From Bactrocera neohumeralis (Eukaryota; Arthropoda; Insecta; Diptera; Tephritidae), in NCBI RefSeq assembly GCF_024586455.1, contig NC_065920.1, forward strand, positions 18,872,144-18,936,143: a stretch of 64,000 bases of DNA, given 5' to 3'. Within the stretch, counting starts at the first letter, position 1. The number at the start of each line of letters is the position of its first letter. Below, in pieces: positions 35,894 through 47,299 of the stretch. The notes under the pieces were generated by a model. It did not search any database. It was not told the origin of the DNA and worked only from the letters and a program-made list of their open reading frames with translations. The translations under genes were made by a program, and so were the position numbers.

Positions 35894-36865
35894 GGGCGAT
35901 CTAAGTGCAAGTACTTTTTTCAATAGCAATTTTTAGACAAATCACGCGTGAGTCGTGCCAAGCTGTCATGTTATTTTTGTTCGGTATTGTTTGGCATTAC
36001 ATCATGGAAATACCTACTCCTGAACAACGTTTTCAAATCGTTCAACTTTATTACGAAAATTAACGCTTCGCTCAACTTATTATCAACATAATCGACCTAC
36101 TGAGCGTACTATTGGCAACACCATCACCCATCTTGAGACCGATTGAATAGACCACATCCAGCTCGCAGTGCAGAGAATATAGCAGCCGTAGCTGAAAGTG
36201 ACACGAAGACAGTGGAGAGCAACTAGGACTAAAGAATGGAACGACTTGGCGCATTTTACGTCGAGATCTTAAATTGAAAGCGTACAAAATACAGCTGGTG
36301 CAAGAAGTGAAGCTGCTCGACCTTCTCCAGCGACATCACATCGTTCTATGGGATCTTGAAAAGCTCCAAGAAAATCCGACGTTTTCGAGCCAAATCTTGT
36401 TAAGCGATGAGATCTATTTCTGGCTCAATGTTTATGTAAGCAAGGAAAATAGCCGAAATTGGGACGAAGAGCAACCTGAAGAGATTCAAGAGCTGTCACT
36501 TAATCCAGAATAAACAACGGTTTGTTGTGGTTTGTAGGCCGGTGGAATCATAGGTACATATTTCTTCAAAAATGATGGTGGTGAGAAAGTAACGGATTAT
36601 TTAACCACTGAAATTGAAGCTCGTGATCTCGGCGACATTTGGTTTCAACAAGACGGCGACTCTTCCCACACATCGCATCAATCAATAGATTTATTGAGAG
36701 ATCACTTCGATAAGCAGATAATTTCACATTTTGGGCCGGTCGATTGGTCACCAAAATCGTTTGATATCATACCGTTAGACTTTTTCCAGTAGGGATATGT
36801 AAAGTCTAAAGTCTATGCGTGCAATCCCGCTTCGATTCAGGCCTTGCAGCAAAATACCATTAAAT
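35894..36865 (+). pseudogene. DD41D 'rosa'-type mariner, truncated copy
   Basis: Starts with the end sequence GGGCGATCTAAGTGCAAG. The transposase ATG lies at about 36004 (PTPEQRFQIVQLYYEN). Later blocks are YKIQLVQEVKLLDLLQRHHI, LSDEIYFWLN (first Asp), DIWFQQDGDSSHTSH (second Asp) and DIIPLDFFQ (third Asp, 41 residues on). Stops (TAA after YYEN, TAG after FFQ), frameshifts and loss of the 3' end make it dead. It is more decayed than the copy at 43.7 kb. Confidence 0.8.
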
Positions 36866-37240
36866 TTTAAATTTTTTCTGTATTTTTTCTTAAAAAAAAA
36901 GCAAAGGAACGTAGAAATAGATTAGCCTTTATAATGGCGTTTTAAGCTTCATCCACAGCTCAAACCGGTCAAGTTGGCACAGTACTATAACAGCTATAAC
37001 TTCGGAAACAATAGAATTTTAAAAAATCATTTTAGGTGGAGATTTTTAAATATCTAAGCTATCGAATTATGAAAGAAATTCAATTTTTCTAAAATTTCTA
37101 GACTAGAATATCGCCTTAAGTGTTTCTTTACGGATTACCCGGAGATACTACGCGATCTTACTTCTTCCCTTCAACTAACCTCATTTTATTTAATTAATTT
37201 CTTTAGACTAAGCCTATTTTAATATCATTACTATCTTCTT
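36866..37240. other. intronic AT-rich DNA
   Basis: Nothing recognised between the truncated DD41D element and the next Trpgamma exon. Confidence 0.5.
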
Positions 37241-37246
37241 TTACAG

Positions 37247-37286
37247 TTGTCTAAATGGAACGATGTCAAAACCAACGAAGAAGGCG
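37247..37286 (+). CDS. Trpgamma: Trpgamma N-terminal extension, 40-nt micro-exon B
   Basis: Preceded by ATCTTCTTTTACAG and followed by GTAAGTTG, both strong splice sites. It reads LSKWNDVKTNEEG plus one base. The base joins AC at 46664 to make Asp, so exons A, B and C translate as a continuous frame (RKSQLK-LSKWND-VKTNEEGDEGKKL). Neighbouring DNA is transposon debris, which makes this short, well-bordered, in-phase exon stand out. Confidence 0.75.
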
Positions 37287-37727
37287 GTAAGTTGAAGTTA
37301 TTTTTTTCACTTTCCTTATATATTACTGAATAATAAAAGAAGAAATTAACAGGAGGTTCGAGCGATATGAAATTTTAAGCAGCACTAGAGTATCACTGCT
37401 ATAATTTTATATTTAAACAGGTACGGACATCCACTTCCTCGACATCTGATTTCACGTTTCTAACTTTACCCGTTTAGTAGTTTTGAGAAATTTTGCTCTT
37501 ATAATGATAATTTCGCTTGCTGAAATAGCCGTTGAGCCAAAAATGAGTACTTCTAAGAATGCAAGCTGTTTTTAACATGAAAAGGGTGTGTTAAATTTGC
37601 CACGAACTTGCCACCTAGAAGGAAACTTCGGAGTCCCTATTAAATATACAAATACTCCAACAATAATAATAATATATATAATTAAGTAGCATAACGAGCG
37701 GAGTCGACTTGTCTTCCATTCTTCCTT

Positions 37728-37935
37728 ACTGGGGTAGACACTGTTTACGAGGTTATAGCCGAATTAGTCTGTATGTTCTCTACTAATTCCTCAGGGTTTG
37801 AAATGTCAAACTGAAATTTCTCCAATTAGCTATTCATTTGTCCGAACCGCTGATATCGTATCACCCTAGCATACAGCTGCATTACAAACTGACCGATCAA
37901 AATCGAGATAAAGATCTTTTTATACCCTTTTACAC
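37728..37935. repeat. LINE 3'-end scrap followed by 154-bp-family scrap
   Basis: GGGGTAGACACTGTTTACGA/GGTTATAGCCGA is the string seen at 31570 and 59640. It is followed within 60 bp by ATTTGTCCGAACCGCTGATATCG and AGCATACAGCTGCATTACAA of the 154-bp family. Confidence 0.55.
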
Positions 37936-38285
37936 TATAAGAAATACACTTGTATCGCGTATTATTTTGTGGTTTTTACTATAATTATATGAGCTTTGTC
38001 AGTTCAACTCGCAGAAAAGTCATTTAGTTCTATGTCGATGCTGACAGTTGATTAACAGAAAATCGTTGTCTTTCGATCTACTTCAACGGCCCGTTAGGGT
38101 GGTTTTCTTCAGGTTTTAACAATGGAAACCGCGTACTCACACCCAAACGAGAAATTGTCACAAAGTCTAGGGGCACTCTGAAGAGATGCTGACGACGGTC
38201 CTCAAAATTCAATTTCAGTAATTTCTAAACTTTTGACAAGTGTAGAAGTGTACAGAGTTGATAGTAATATCCTTAGCTCATTTAT

Positions 38286-39237
38286 TTGTCATTTTTATAC
38301 TCTTGCAACCAGTTACTACCCAGTAAAATTGTTTTGTTCACCTAACTGTTGCTTGTATCACCAAAATCGAGTTGGATGTGGGGTTGTAGGTATATATATA
38401 AGTGATCAGGATGACAAGGCGAGATGAATCCTGGGTGATTGTCTCTCTGTCCGTCCGTCCCTCGGTCCGTCTTAAGAAAAAAAATCAGATACCTTACACC
38501 TGTGGAAAAAAAATTTAAAAAAATGTGCGTGGCTCCGTCCTGAAATAGATTTAATGTACATAACTCGTAAACCACTAAAGCTATAATAACCAAATTCTCT
38601 CAGAAAAATTTCTATGAGAACCACGCCTACTTCTCATATAGCACAATTTAAATTCCATATAATTCTTTCACTTTCAATATACAAATCAAGCAACAATCAA
38701 ATATTCGGACAAAACATTGCACAAATAGTGCTTTTAAGATAACCCAGCTGGAGTGTAAAAATTGTCAAAATCGGACTATAACTGTTCAAACCTCCACGTA
38801 CCTAATACATATGTGGACCCCAGTGCGTTTGGCTGGCTTTTTACCAAAAATATCTGTGAATATGTTAGTAAAATTCGGGAAAACTTTTCTTAGATAAAAA
38901 ATATACCTTTTTGTTAAAAATGGGTTTAATCGTCATACTCTCCACAGCTCCCATATGCCTAACATACAGCTTTTCGAACTTCTAGGTGACTTTATACTAT
39001 ATAATATATGTATATCCGCCAATGTGAGAATTATTTTAATGAAATTCAGTGAGCTTATTTTTCTAAAAACAGTTAATCTCTGCACCTAAAATGGATAAAA
39101 TCAGGTGAAAACTAGTCTAGACCCCATATAACTAATAAACCATATGCACCTTAAGGTATTTCGCTGGCTGTGATCTTGGCAAGTTGCAAGAGTATGAAAT
39201 TTTCGGTTATACCCAAACTTAGCCGTTCCTTACTTGT
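38286..39237. mobile_element. terminal-inverted element, ATACTCTTGCAAC ends
   Basis: The left end TATACTCTTGCAACCAGTTAC and the right end, read on the minus strand as CATACTCTTGCAACTTGCC, form an inverted repeat of about 13 identical bases around 900 bp. Inside are GTTTTGTTCACCTAAC, TATATATAAGTGATCAGGATGAC and a GTCCGTCCGTCC tract. I recognise these from a dispersed fly repeat that I cannot name with certainty. No protein is encoded; it is presumably non-autonomous. Confidence 0.6.
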
Positions 39238-40220
39238 TTTATTTGACTTTGTCAGCTCCTGAATTTGGAGTTGGAAACTCTCAATTATTATATTCCATAG
39301 AAATTTTTAACATTTATAACGTGGAAGGGGTATCTTAAACGGTTCTAACCTTATATATGACAAAAAGAAAAAAAATATTTTTAAGCGATTATTTTGAGGG
39401 AACCTAGAAAATCTAGGATTCGCTTATTATAAAACAAAACGACTCCTCTCAAAAAATAATATCTACTTCCGTTTAATTTTTTTTTTCAAATATAGACGCT
39501 AGTATTTGTTTCAGTATTCAATAATTAAAATGTGTTGAAAAATAAATTAAAATGTTACTCATACGCCCCACCTGCTCCCACACGTCTGCATGGAATTAAT
39601 TGGTTGCAATCTGTGTGGCGATGTTTATTGTTTGAAATTGTGCGAAAATCACGTACCAAATGAATTATTTTATTCGAATTGACAGACACAAAGCCAGTAA
39701 TATCAATGAAATGAAATCATCAGCGTTTGTGGATAAATCGTCAGAAAATCTAAAAAAAAAATGTATGAAAGAAAAATAGAAAAAAAATATTTCTGAACGA
39801 AAATAATTTTTTTTTCAAATATCGCCTCGAAATGCAATAAAATTCAAAGTAAACAATTTAAACTTATTGATACTGTATTCAAAGGGAAAAGAGGACGTTA
39901 TGGAAAGTGTGTTGATATACATATATAAAAATTCCAAGGATTAGAAAAAATATAAAGAAGAGAAAATTTGAAATGGGAGAATTATGTATATTGCATTTGT
40001 GCATATGTACTTATATAAGTTTATGTATGGCTGTGTGCTAATGAGTTTCTACGCTAAAACACGTAGCTGGAATTAATTCGCTTGCAAAGCTAGAAAGTAT
40101 GCCAGAAAGCACGTGAGGATTTGGAGGGATTGCAGTTGCTTCATTGGCATGCAGCGCATGTTTTCAGGTCAATCAATAAAGCAAATATGCTATTACAAAT
40201 CGGTAGCATAAATGCATGCT

Positions 40221-40244
40221 CACACACACACACACACACACACA
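40221..40244. repeat. (CA)n microsatellite
   Basis: Twelve uninterrupted CA units in AT-rich intronic DNA. Confidence 0.95.
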
Positions 40245-41094
40245 AATAACAGTTAGTATTCCTGTTGTGTACAAGCCACCACTTGTGTTTCTACTGCATT
40301 GTTCGACTCCTTGTTTTGTTTTTTACACACACACACAAATACATACAACACTAACAATGAAATTATCGATCGAAGCCGCAACGAGAAGCCAGTCTTCCCT
40401 TCACATATACAAATATGCAATATATACTATTTTTTTCATAATTTCATTCACCTAGCTGGCAACAAATTCAGCGACCGACTAGCGCGCGACCTGCCTCAAC
40501 TGCTCGCCATGTGTCGTAAGTAACGGCACGGACGGCTAAAGAGGATTTGAACTCGGCTCGACACGATACGACCGATATCTCGCTTGAAGGTGCTATGCTC
40601 GTTGAGTTCAATGCACCCGTCAGGGGCCAGCGAAATAGTAAATTACTTATAAATATTGCACGAGATGGTTGCGTGCAGGCGTGTACTTCACCCTAGTTCA
40701 TAGCTTTAGTAGGTTCAAAGTGGGGTGGGTATAGGTACCGTAATTGCTGGCGTATTTGTAGCAGTTTATTCATACAAAAATATATTTAGTATTTTGACTG
40801 CAACTAATTACAGTTATTGACAGCTATTTAAAGCTGAAATACTCTCACTTTCATGCACGTACATATATTTTCATTTCATTTGTTGCTATATTTAGTTGAA
40901 CTGTATAAGCATTCATTAAAATTAGCATTCATTAATCATTTTCAACGAGAAATGACCCAATTTTCATTGAATAAGCCAATATGTAAATATAATAAATGTA
41001 TGTGATGCGTACACGAGTGGGATATGGTTACTAAAAAGCGCGATTGGCTCATCCTCTACCAATTAAATAAACTAAGCCCAGAAAAAACTTAAGT

Positions 41095-41400
41095 CTGGCT
41101 GCACCGGAGCTATAATACCCTTCACAAGTGCATTTCTTATAGCTTAAAAGGGTATAAAAAGATCTCTAACTTGATTTTGATCAGTCTATTGTATAGCACC
41201 TACGTGCTATAGTGCTCCGATCTGAACAATTACTTCGGATATTCTATGCCACATTTAGTGAAGATAAATTGTCGAATCAAAAAGTTTTCCTTACAAGGCT
41301 TGGTTTTGACCGATCAGTTTGTATGGCAGCTATATGCTACAGTAGCCCAATATCGATGATTCCGACAAATAAACAGTTTTCTGTGGAGAAAAAAACATGT
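41095..41400. repeat. 154-bp-family repeat, two units, reverse orientation
   Basis: The start TGCACCGGAGCTATAATACC and CACAAGTGCATTTC match the boundary of the 33.7-kb copy. TTGATTTTGATCAGTCT and GATCAGTTTGTATGGCAGCT mark two units. Confidence 0.65.
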
Positions 41401-41449
41401 TCAAGGACGTGGTATGCCGCGCGAGCTCACAATAGACCAAAAAGAACCG

Positions 41450-42260
41450 CGAATTGAGGATTTATATAAAAACTGGATGAAATAGAATTTTTAGCTTACT
41501 CTCCAAACTTCTTTTACCTGACTAAATACGTTTTCTGCAGATCTATAGAGTAGATTTCGATGTCAGCAATATCGAATGATTAGATTATTCGACTCAAATT
41601 TCTATCGGGAGAGACTTTTCGATGTTTGAAGCAAAAAAAAATTGTATGGGGTCAAATCTAGAGAATACGGTGGATTAAGCTGCAGTCCATAACCCAATTT
41701 AGACGTGGTGACGTAGAAGATTTGAGCCGGTGCAATGTAATGGTGAAAGAGCGGTTTTTTCTACGTCAAATATTTTCTAATTAGCTCAATAATTTTATTT
41801 AGTAAATCTCTCTGATCGTTTTGTCCTTTTCCTGGAAGTCGATTTAGGTCCCACCTTAGTCTTATTAGTCGATTCGACAAACAATCATCATGTTGTGCAA
41901 ACAGAGGTTAATAATCTCAGAAAAGGGTGGCCTTTCCGCCTAATAGGTCAGTCATCGCCTTCTTCGAAGAAGGTTCACCGATTCAATCCACTTTTTCTAC
42001 TGTTCCTTGAGCCCTGGTATGTATCAGTGGATCCATGTTTCAGTAGTCGATTAAGGTCCCACCTTAATAATCTTAGAAAACGGTAGCCTTTGCGCCAAAT
42101 TGGACAGTCTTCGCCTTTTTCCACTGTTTCCCCTGTTCCTTAAGCACTGGTATGTACCAGTGGCTCCATGTTTCAGCGTGGAGTGGTCATAATAGTTATT
42201 GAACGAAGGTTTTTCAAACGTTTTGTGGCTGTTGACGAAACATGAATAAACTCCCGATTG
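41450..42260 (-). pseudogene. decayed mariner with an internal duplication
   Basis: On the minus strand, PPYSLDLTPYNFF (third catalytic region) is read at about 41670. Further 5' the TETWIHWYIPGLKEQ and KKWIE segment (the DETWIHYYTPETKQQSKQW block) is read at about 42010. A second, related block encoding KHGSTGTYQCLRNR lies at about 42150. The two blocks (about 41890-42045 and 42056-42180) share GTATGTACCAGTGG/GTATGTATCAGTGG, CATGTTTCAG and GGTGGCC-CCGCC-type strings, so about 160 bp is duplicated in tandem. No intact frame. Confidence 0.7.
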
Positions 42261-42329
42261 TGTCGGAACTCTCTAAAAATCTAGCCCATGGCGCTTCAAA
42301 AATTAGTCGATAATTTTAAAAAACGTTAA

Positions 42330-42500
42330 TTCGTTGCACCGAAGCTAAATATCACAGGTGCATTTCTATTAGTAACTATGTGTTCATGTTTGTATGGCGC
42401 AGTAGTCCTGCTTTGAACAACGATTACATTGTTGCCTTAGAAAATAATATACCAAATTTTTGAATATATTTGGCAGTGAAAGTATTGTATATTTTCAGAT
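42330..42500. repeat. 154-bp-family fragment
   Basis: TTGCACCGAAGCTAAATATC, AGGTGCATTTCTA and TGTTTGTATGGCGCAGTAG are degraded family hallmarks in reverse orientation. Confidence 0.5.
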
Positions 42501-43660
42501 CAGATGATTGAAGACGTTGTTAATGTTGGAATAAGTAACCTTAGATTTTTTTGGCAATCCACCGGGGAAAGCAGAGGAAGAGAAAGACGTCCACTCCGTT
42601 GAATAACAATTTTCAAGAATCCAACATGGATATGACCCAAATCACTTACGAGGTTATGCCGAAAATCATGAAGAAAAAGTTGGAGGGTGCGTGCGCAAAT
42701 TTCTTCTTAGCCCCGGAGGTCTAATTATTATGTCTTAATCTAGCAAATTCAGGCTTAGGTTTTATTATCTTCATTAATTTCTCTCCCTTCTACTATTCCT
42801 TTTTTCCTCAACAACAATCATTAATCTTCTTCAGCCTTTTTCTGCGTTCCAAAACACTCTTCCACACATACACACACACTTTTGTATAAATCGAATACTT
42901 TCTTCTCCTTTCTACACATATTCTTTTTGAACGCATTAAAAAATATTAAAGTCAAAGGTCATTTTTGCATTGTGCCGCATTTATCGAGTAACGAACTCAA
43001 TGCCATTTCAAATTAAATGCCAAAAACTGACACACTTTCCACACATAACGAACGGTAACACACCACAAGAATGCAACAATTGACCCAGATTTTCAAACTT
43101 TCGCCATGTTGGGGTGCATTGACGATAGTGCAATGGCAAAACATAAACAATCCTTCTTACTCACACATACATTCACACACATATGTACATACGGGTTTGC
43201 GTATATGACTGTGTGGTTGTTGTTATTGACTATCGATGTGATAGGCAAGTGCGCACAGCACGAGCATGTACTGCGACTTTTCGACCGTTAATCCTGGTAT
43301 TCTGTTGGTTTGTTGACAACTGTGTGGCTACGGACTTCCAAAGAGACATAAGAACACGTGCACTTACGTCTAAGCTAATTCAATGTTAATTAATTAATAT
43401 TTATATTTACATAATTTTGTAGAATCAAAACAAATATGTTTTGCACAGAAATTCAGAAATCGACAAGGTGACCTATATTCATAGGCATGGTTCAAGCTGA
43501 TTGAAGATTTGTGTCCTTGTTATCTAATAGAGTTCTTGGTATTGTTTTGGCATTTTATTATTGTTATTACATTATTGATATATCGTACGAAAAGTGACTT
43601 GTTTTGGAAGATTTTCAATGTCAAAATATTATATTTTTGTTTGTTAAATATTATTATAAT

Positions 43661-44863
43661 GGGTGATCCAAGTAGAGGTTCTTTTTTCAATAGCCTTTTC
43701 TCGATAGATCACGCGTGAGTTGTGTCAAGATCTCGTGTTATTTTTGTTTAGTATTGTTTGGCATTTCATCATGGAAAGACTTACGCCTGAACAATGTTTA
43801 CAAATCGCTCAACTTTATTACGAAAATCCACTTTCTCCAAAAACGTATTTCGCGCCCCATCTTGAGGCCCAGCATTCATTATTTGATCGAATATTATCAA
43901 ATAATCACGTCCAGCTCGCAGTGATGAAAATATAGCTGCCGTAGCTGAGAGTGTACGCGAAGATCGTGAAAAGTCGATTCGGCACCGCTCGCAGCCACTC
44001 GGACTGACGTATGAAACGACTTGTCGCATTTTACGTCGAGATCATAAATTGAAAGCATGCAAAATACAGCTTGTGCAAGAACTGAAGTTGCTTGACCTTC
44101 CCAAGCGACATTTCAACGCTCTGTGGGCTCTTGAAAAGTTCCAAGAAAATCCGACGTATTCGAGCCAAATTTTGTTCAGCGATGAGGCTTATTTCTGGCT
44201 CAATGGGTATGTAAACAAGCAAAATTGCCGCATATGGGTCGAAGAGCAATCTGAAGAGATTCAAGAGCTGCCATTTCATCAAGGAAAAAACAACGGTTTG
44301 GTGTGGTATGTGGGACGGTGGAGTCATGGATTCATATTTCTTCAAAAATGATGGCGGTGAGAAAGTAACGGATTATTTAACCACTGAAATTGAAGCTCGT
44401 GATCTCAGCGACATTTGGTTTCAACAAGACGGCGCCACTTCCCACACATCGCATCAAGCAGTGGATTTATTGAGAGAACACTTCGGTGAGCAGATAATTT
44501 CACGTTTTGGGCTGATCGATTGGCCACCAAAATTGTTTGATATTACACCGTTAGAGTTTTTTCTGTGGGAATATGTAAAGTCTCAAGTCTTTGCGGACAA
44601 TCCCGCTTCTATTCAGGCCTTGGAGCAAAACAGCACGATGTCAATCGCCAGTTACCAGTCGAAATGCTCAAACGAGTCATCAGATCATCAAATTGGACTC
44701 AACGGATGAACCATCTGAGACGTAGCCGCGGCCAACATTTGAAAAAGATAATTTTCAAAAAATCAATGTCAAAGAATGTTCTTTCGTGTGATAATAAACA
44801 TTTCCCATTTGAAGTTTCTGTGTTTTTAGTTAAAAAAGTAGGGTACCTCGAAACGAATCACCC
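43661..44863 (+). mobile_element. DD41D 'rosa'-type mariner with both ends, transposase broken
   Basis: The left end GGGTGATCCAAGTAGAGGTTC and the right end (complement) GGGTGATTCGTTTCGAGGT are inverted repeats bounding about 1.2 kb. The transposase begins at the ATG at 43771 (MERLTPEQCLQIAQLYYEN). It has AAVAESVREDREKS, LTYETTCRILRRDHKLKACK, FSDEAYFWLNGYV (first Asp), GLVWYVGRWSHGF, IWFQQDGATSHTSH (second Asp) and FDITPLEFFLWEYVKS. The distance from the second Asp to the acidic residue of PLEFF is 41 residues, the spacing of the rosa group described from Ceratitis rosa. That residue is Glu here but Asp in the copy at 36 kb. A stop near 43933 and frameshifts near 43935, 44345 and 44630 inactivate it. 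Confidence 0.9.
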
Positions 44864-45869
44864 TTGATTTAAAATTATTTTATATATTATTTTAAAATTT
44901 TATTATTATTATTTAAACTCTTTTTTATTATTTTATTTATTAATTTTAATGTTCTTTTCAACTATCTTCTGGAACCACTTTTGTTTTAACCTCACTTTTT
45001 ATTATTTTTACCGTCTCTATTTAACAGATGCCCACAAATATGTTGAAATACAATATGTCTATATCTGCGTATATATAAAGTGTCTAACTTAAGCAGACCG
45101 CTTTAAAATTTGTATAACCGATCTGGTAAAGTACACAAATAATTAATCTTATGTCATAAGCTATAACTCTCTCTAAATGGCTAAACTCGAATGTACTATA
45201 TTACTAATATTATGCATGAAAAATATCAGTACTCTTTATATTATTATTTGGTTAAAGATCTTTTAAATTAAAGGAAGGGTTTCGTGTAAATTAATATTTA
45301 ATTAATTTCGTAAATCAATACTAATCTCTTCGCTCATACTCCTCGTTTACTGCAGCTCCGTCGATGTTGTCTTAAATTTTTTATAACCTATTTAGATTAG
45401 GTTAATTTGGTAGGTTAAGGAGCCACTCATAGACCAGTTTTGCTCCAATGCGATACCAGATGGATTTCAGTTATGAGGTCCTTGAGGGTCTATTAAATTT
45501 CGAATAATTCAACCGATCCAGCTATTCTCATAATATATTTGAGTGGAAAATATTTCGATTCCTCGAATGTTTAAAGTTTTAGACAATTTCGTCTATTTTA
45601 AAACAGGCAATAATACTGATAACACTGAAAAAATACAGTCTTGAATTCCAACGAAGCAACCTGCTTAGTACGAAATGCTACTCTTGAAATTGAGTTTGAA
45701 TTAAAGTCCACTAACCTCTAAAACTCGAACCGCCGAATCAAGCAATCATGCAACCAATATCAATAGAAATTTGAGTTATCGTTATGCAATCGTTACTTCC
45801 TTTCGAAATTAGTGTCGAAAAGAAAAGTGTTCATTTTATTCTTTTTACGAGTACAAATGCATACAAGAG
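44864..45869. other. AT-rich intronic DNA
   Basis: Long TTTATTATTTTAT-type tracts to about 45030, then unremarkable AT-rich DNA. Nothing coding is recognised. Confidence 0.6.
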
Positions 45870-46330
45870 GGCGGTCCGATAAGTGCTTAGCGTAAAATAA
45901 AAAATATAAATTTTGGAAGAAATTTAAATTTAATTACGTTAGTTTACAGTCATTTTGCGACTGTGATGATGGAGACTGTTTCTTGGAAATTTTGAAAATT
46001 TTTTATGTTGTAGACAAGGAGTGTGCCACCATTTGTAACAAAAATGGTTGATGGAGAAAATTTTTTGAACTCAAGTTCGTAATTTCACCTTTTGGAAATT
46101 TTGAAAATTTTTTGTGTTGACAATTTTAGTTCTCCAGGTAGTCGATGAAGATTTTGCGACTAGGTGGCTTCTTTAGAGCAGGTTCGTCGGGTGAAATCCA
46201 ATATTTACAATATTTCTTGGACTCTGGTGTATACTAATCCGAGATACACATATTCCGTCCACGGACACGAAATTATCTAAGCGATCTTTAATCACTATGC
46301 GATTTGACTTTCAAAAACAAGAACCGAATC
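45870..46330 (-). pseudogene. mariner remnant (end plus partial transposase)
   Basis: GGCGGTCCGATAAGTGCTTAG at 45871 resembles a mariner terminal repeat. On the minus strand, YTPESKKYCKYWISPDEPAL near 46200 matches the YTPETKQQSKQW-spacer-GEPAPKK block of mariner transposases, followed by KPPSRK. The rest is lost. Confidence 0.55.
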
Positions 46331-46663
46331 ACTCATCATTTACTTAATTTTCATTTTTTTTAAAGTCCTCAGCCACATCTGCTTCACGGAACCGCGGTGA
46401 TCTTTTTAACCTTTCAGTCTATTTTTGCCTGGTCTTTTTCTTTGGTTCTGATATGTTTGAAGAGCGGCCAAAGTTAATTAAGTCAGTGCTACCCACAGAG
46501 CTTTAGGAAGTAGCCTTCCTTGAAAAAAATAGGGCTCCAGTACTCAAGCAAAAAGGTTGTAAATAATATTTGATTTGATTGAATACTAATTGAATCAAAA
46601 AAAAAAAAATTATAAAAATAATAACAAATTTATATTTAATTTCCCATTAATTTTTATCTGCAG

Positions 46664-46914
46664 ACGAAGGAAAAAAGTTGCATTTTGTGAGTCCGGCGCG
46701 TAGAAAATCAGTGCTGGCGCCAATTTTGAGTAAAATAAAGAATGGTACCGATGCATTGGATGCTGAGAAAAAGGGTAACGGTGGTATTGGCGGTCTCGGT
46801 GGTACAGGTGGCGGCGGTAGTGGTGCCAATAACGGGATTGGCGGCCTTTTGAGCAGTGGCAACAGTGATAACAGTCATGTGACCATACCAATTGAACCGG
46901 CTAAAAAGGTCAAG
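46664..46914 (+). CDS. Trpgamma: Trpgamma N-terminal extension, exon C
   Basis: Acceptor TTTTTATCTGCAG and donor GTCAAG|GTGAGT. It reads DEGKKLHFVSPARRKSVLAP, ILSKIKNGTDALDAEKK, a glycine-rich linker (GNGGIGGLGGTGGGGSGANN) and IPIEPAKKVK, ending on a codon boundary in frame with 47300. The basic ARRKSVLAP segment contains an RRKS site that would suit a basophilic kinase (inference). An internal ATG is absent before the glycine run, so this exon must belong to a transcript starting further upstream, or else be 5' UTR in a short form. Confidence 0.75.
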
Positions 46915-47299
46915 GTGAGTGTGTGCGTGAATTTATTCACATAAATAAATATATACATAAATACATATATTAGTACATATGTATGTTATATATAAAAAGT
47001 CCATATACATAAGTATGTATGTACATATGTGGAGTATTAAATGAGCACATGTGTCAAACAAGCGCCGAAGCACGTGCAAAATCGTGCTAAATGCAACATC
47101 AAACAAATGTCAAACATTAAAAGTAAACAAACATGCACAGCGAGTACATATGTATACATATTTGCATATGTATATATGTGATGTTACTTATGTGTAAACA
47201 TATGTGCTGGCTTGTTGTTTGTTTTTAATAATTTGCAAGCGCATTTGGCCTTGAGTTTACGAATTGAGTAACCATAAAAATGATGGCAATATTTTACAG
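46915..47299 (+). other. Trpgamma: Trpgamma intron with ATGTATGT microsatellites
   Basis: 385 bp, rich in ATACATATGTATG runs. Donor GTGAGT, acceptor ATTTTACAG. Nothing else is seen. Confidence 0.8.

Larger units (their letters stand above)
26959..37246 (+). other. Trpgamma: large Trpgamma intron (long form)
   Basis: About 10.3 kb, mostly transposon and repeat remnants listed separately. Stretches without a call (27.9-29.0, 30.1-31.5, 32.6-33.7, 34.8-35.5 kb) hold AT-rich or CA-rich simple sequence and no supported gene. An open frame at 31027-31380 has no recognisable features. Confidence 0.55.
37287..46663 (+). other. Trpgamma: large Trpgamma intron (long form)
   Basis: About 9.4 kb. Mobile elements and repeats are listed separately. 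Uncalled stretches (39.24-41.09, 42.50-43.66, 44.87-45.87 kb) are AT-rich, with CA microsatellites at 40221-40244 and 40326-40340, and no supported gene. Confidence 0.55.

Noticed and set aside
42540..42720. Possible LINE tail (GRERRPL-like Arg-rich frame)
   Set aside because: Only a few residues resemble the Gly-Arg-Pro-rich LINE terminus and no flanking LINE sequence supports it.
46610..46891. Minus-strand 93- and 71-codon frames rich in His/Tyr or Pro
   Set aside because: Antisense of the glycine-coding stretch of Trpgamma exon C.
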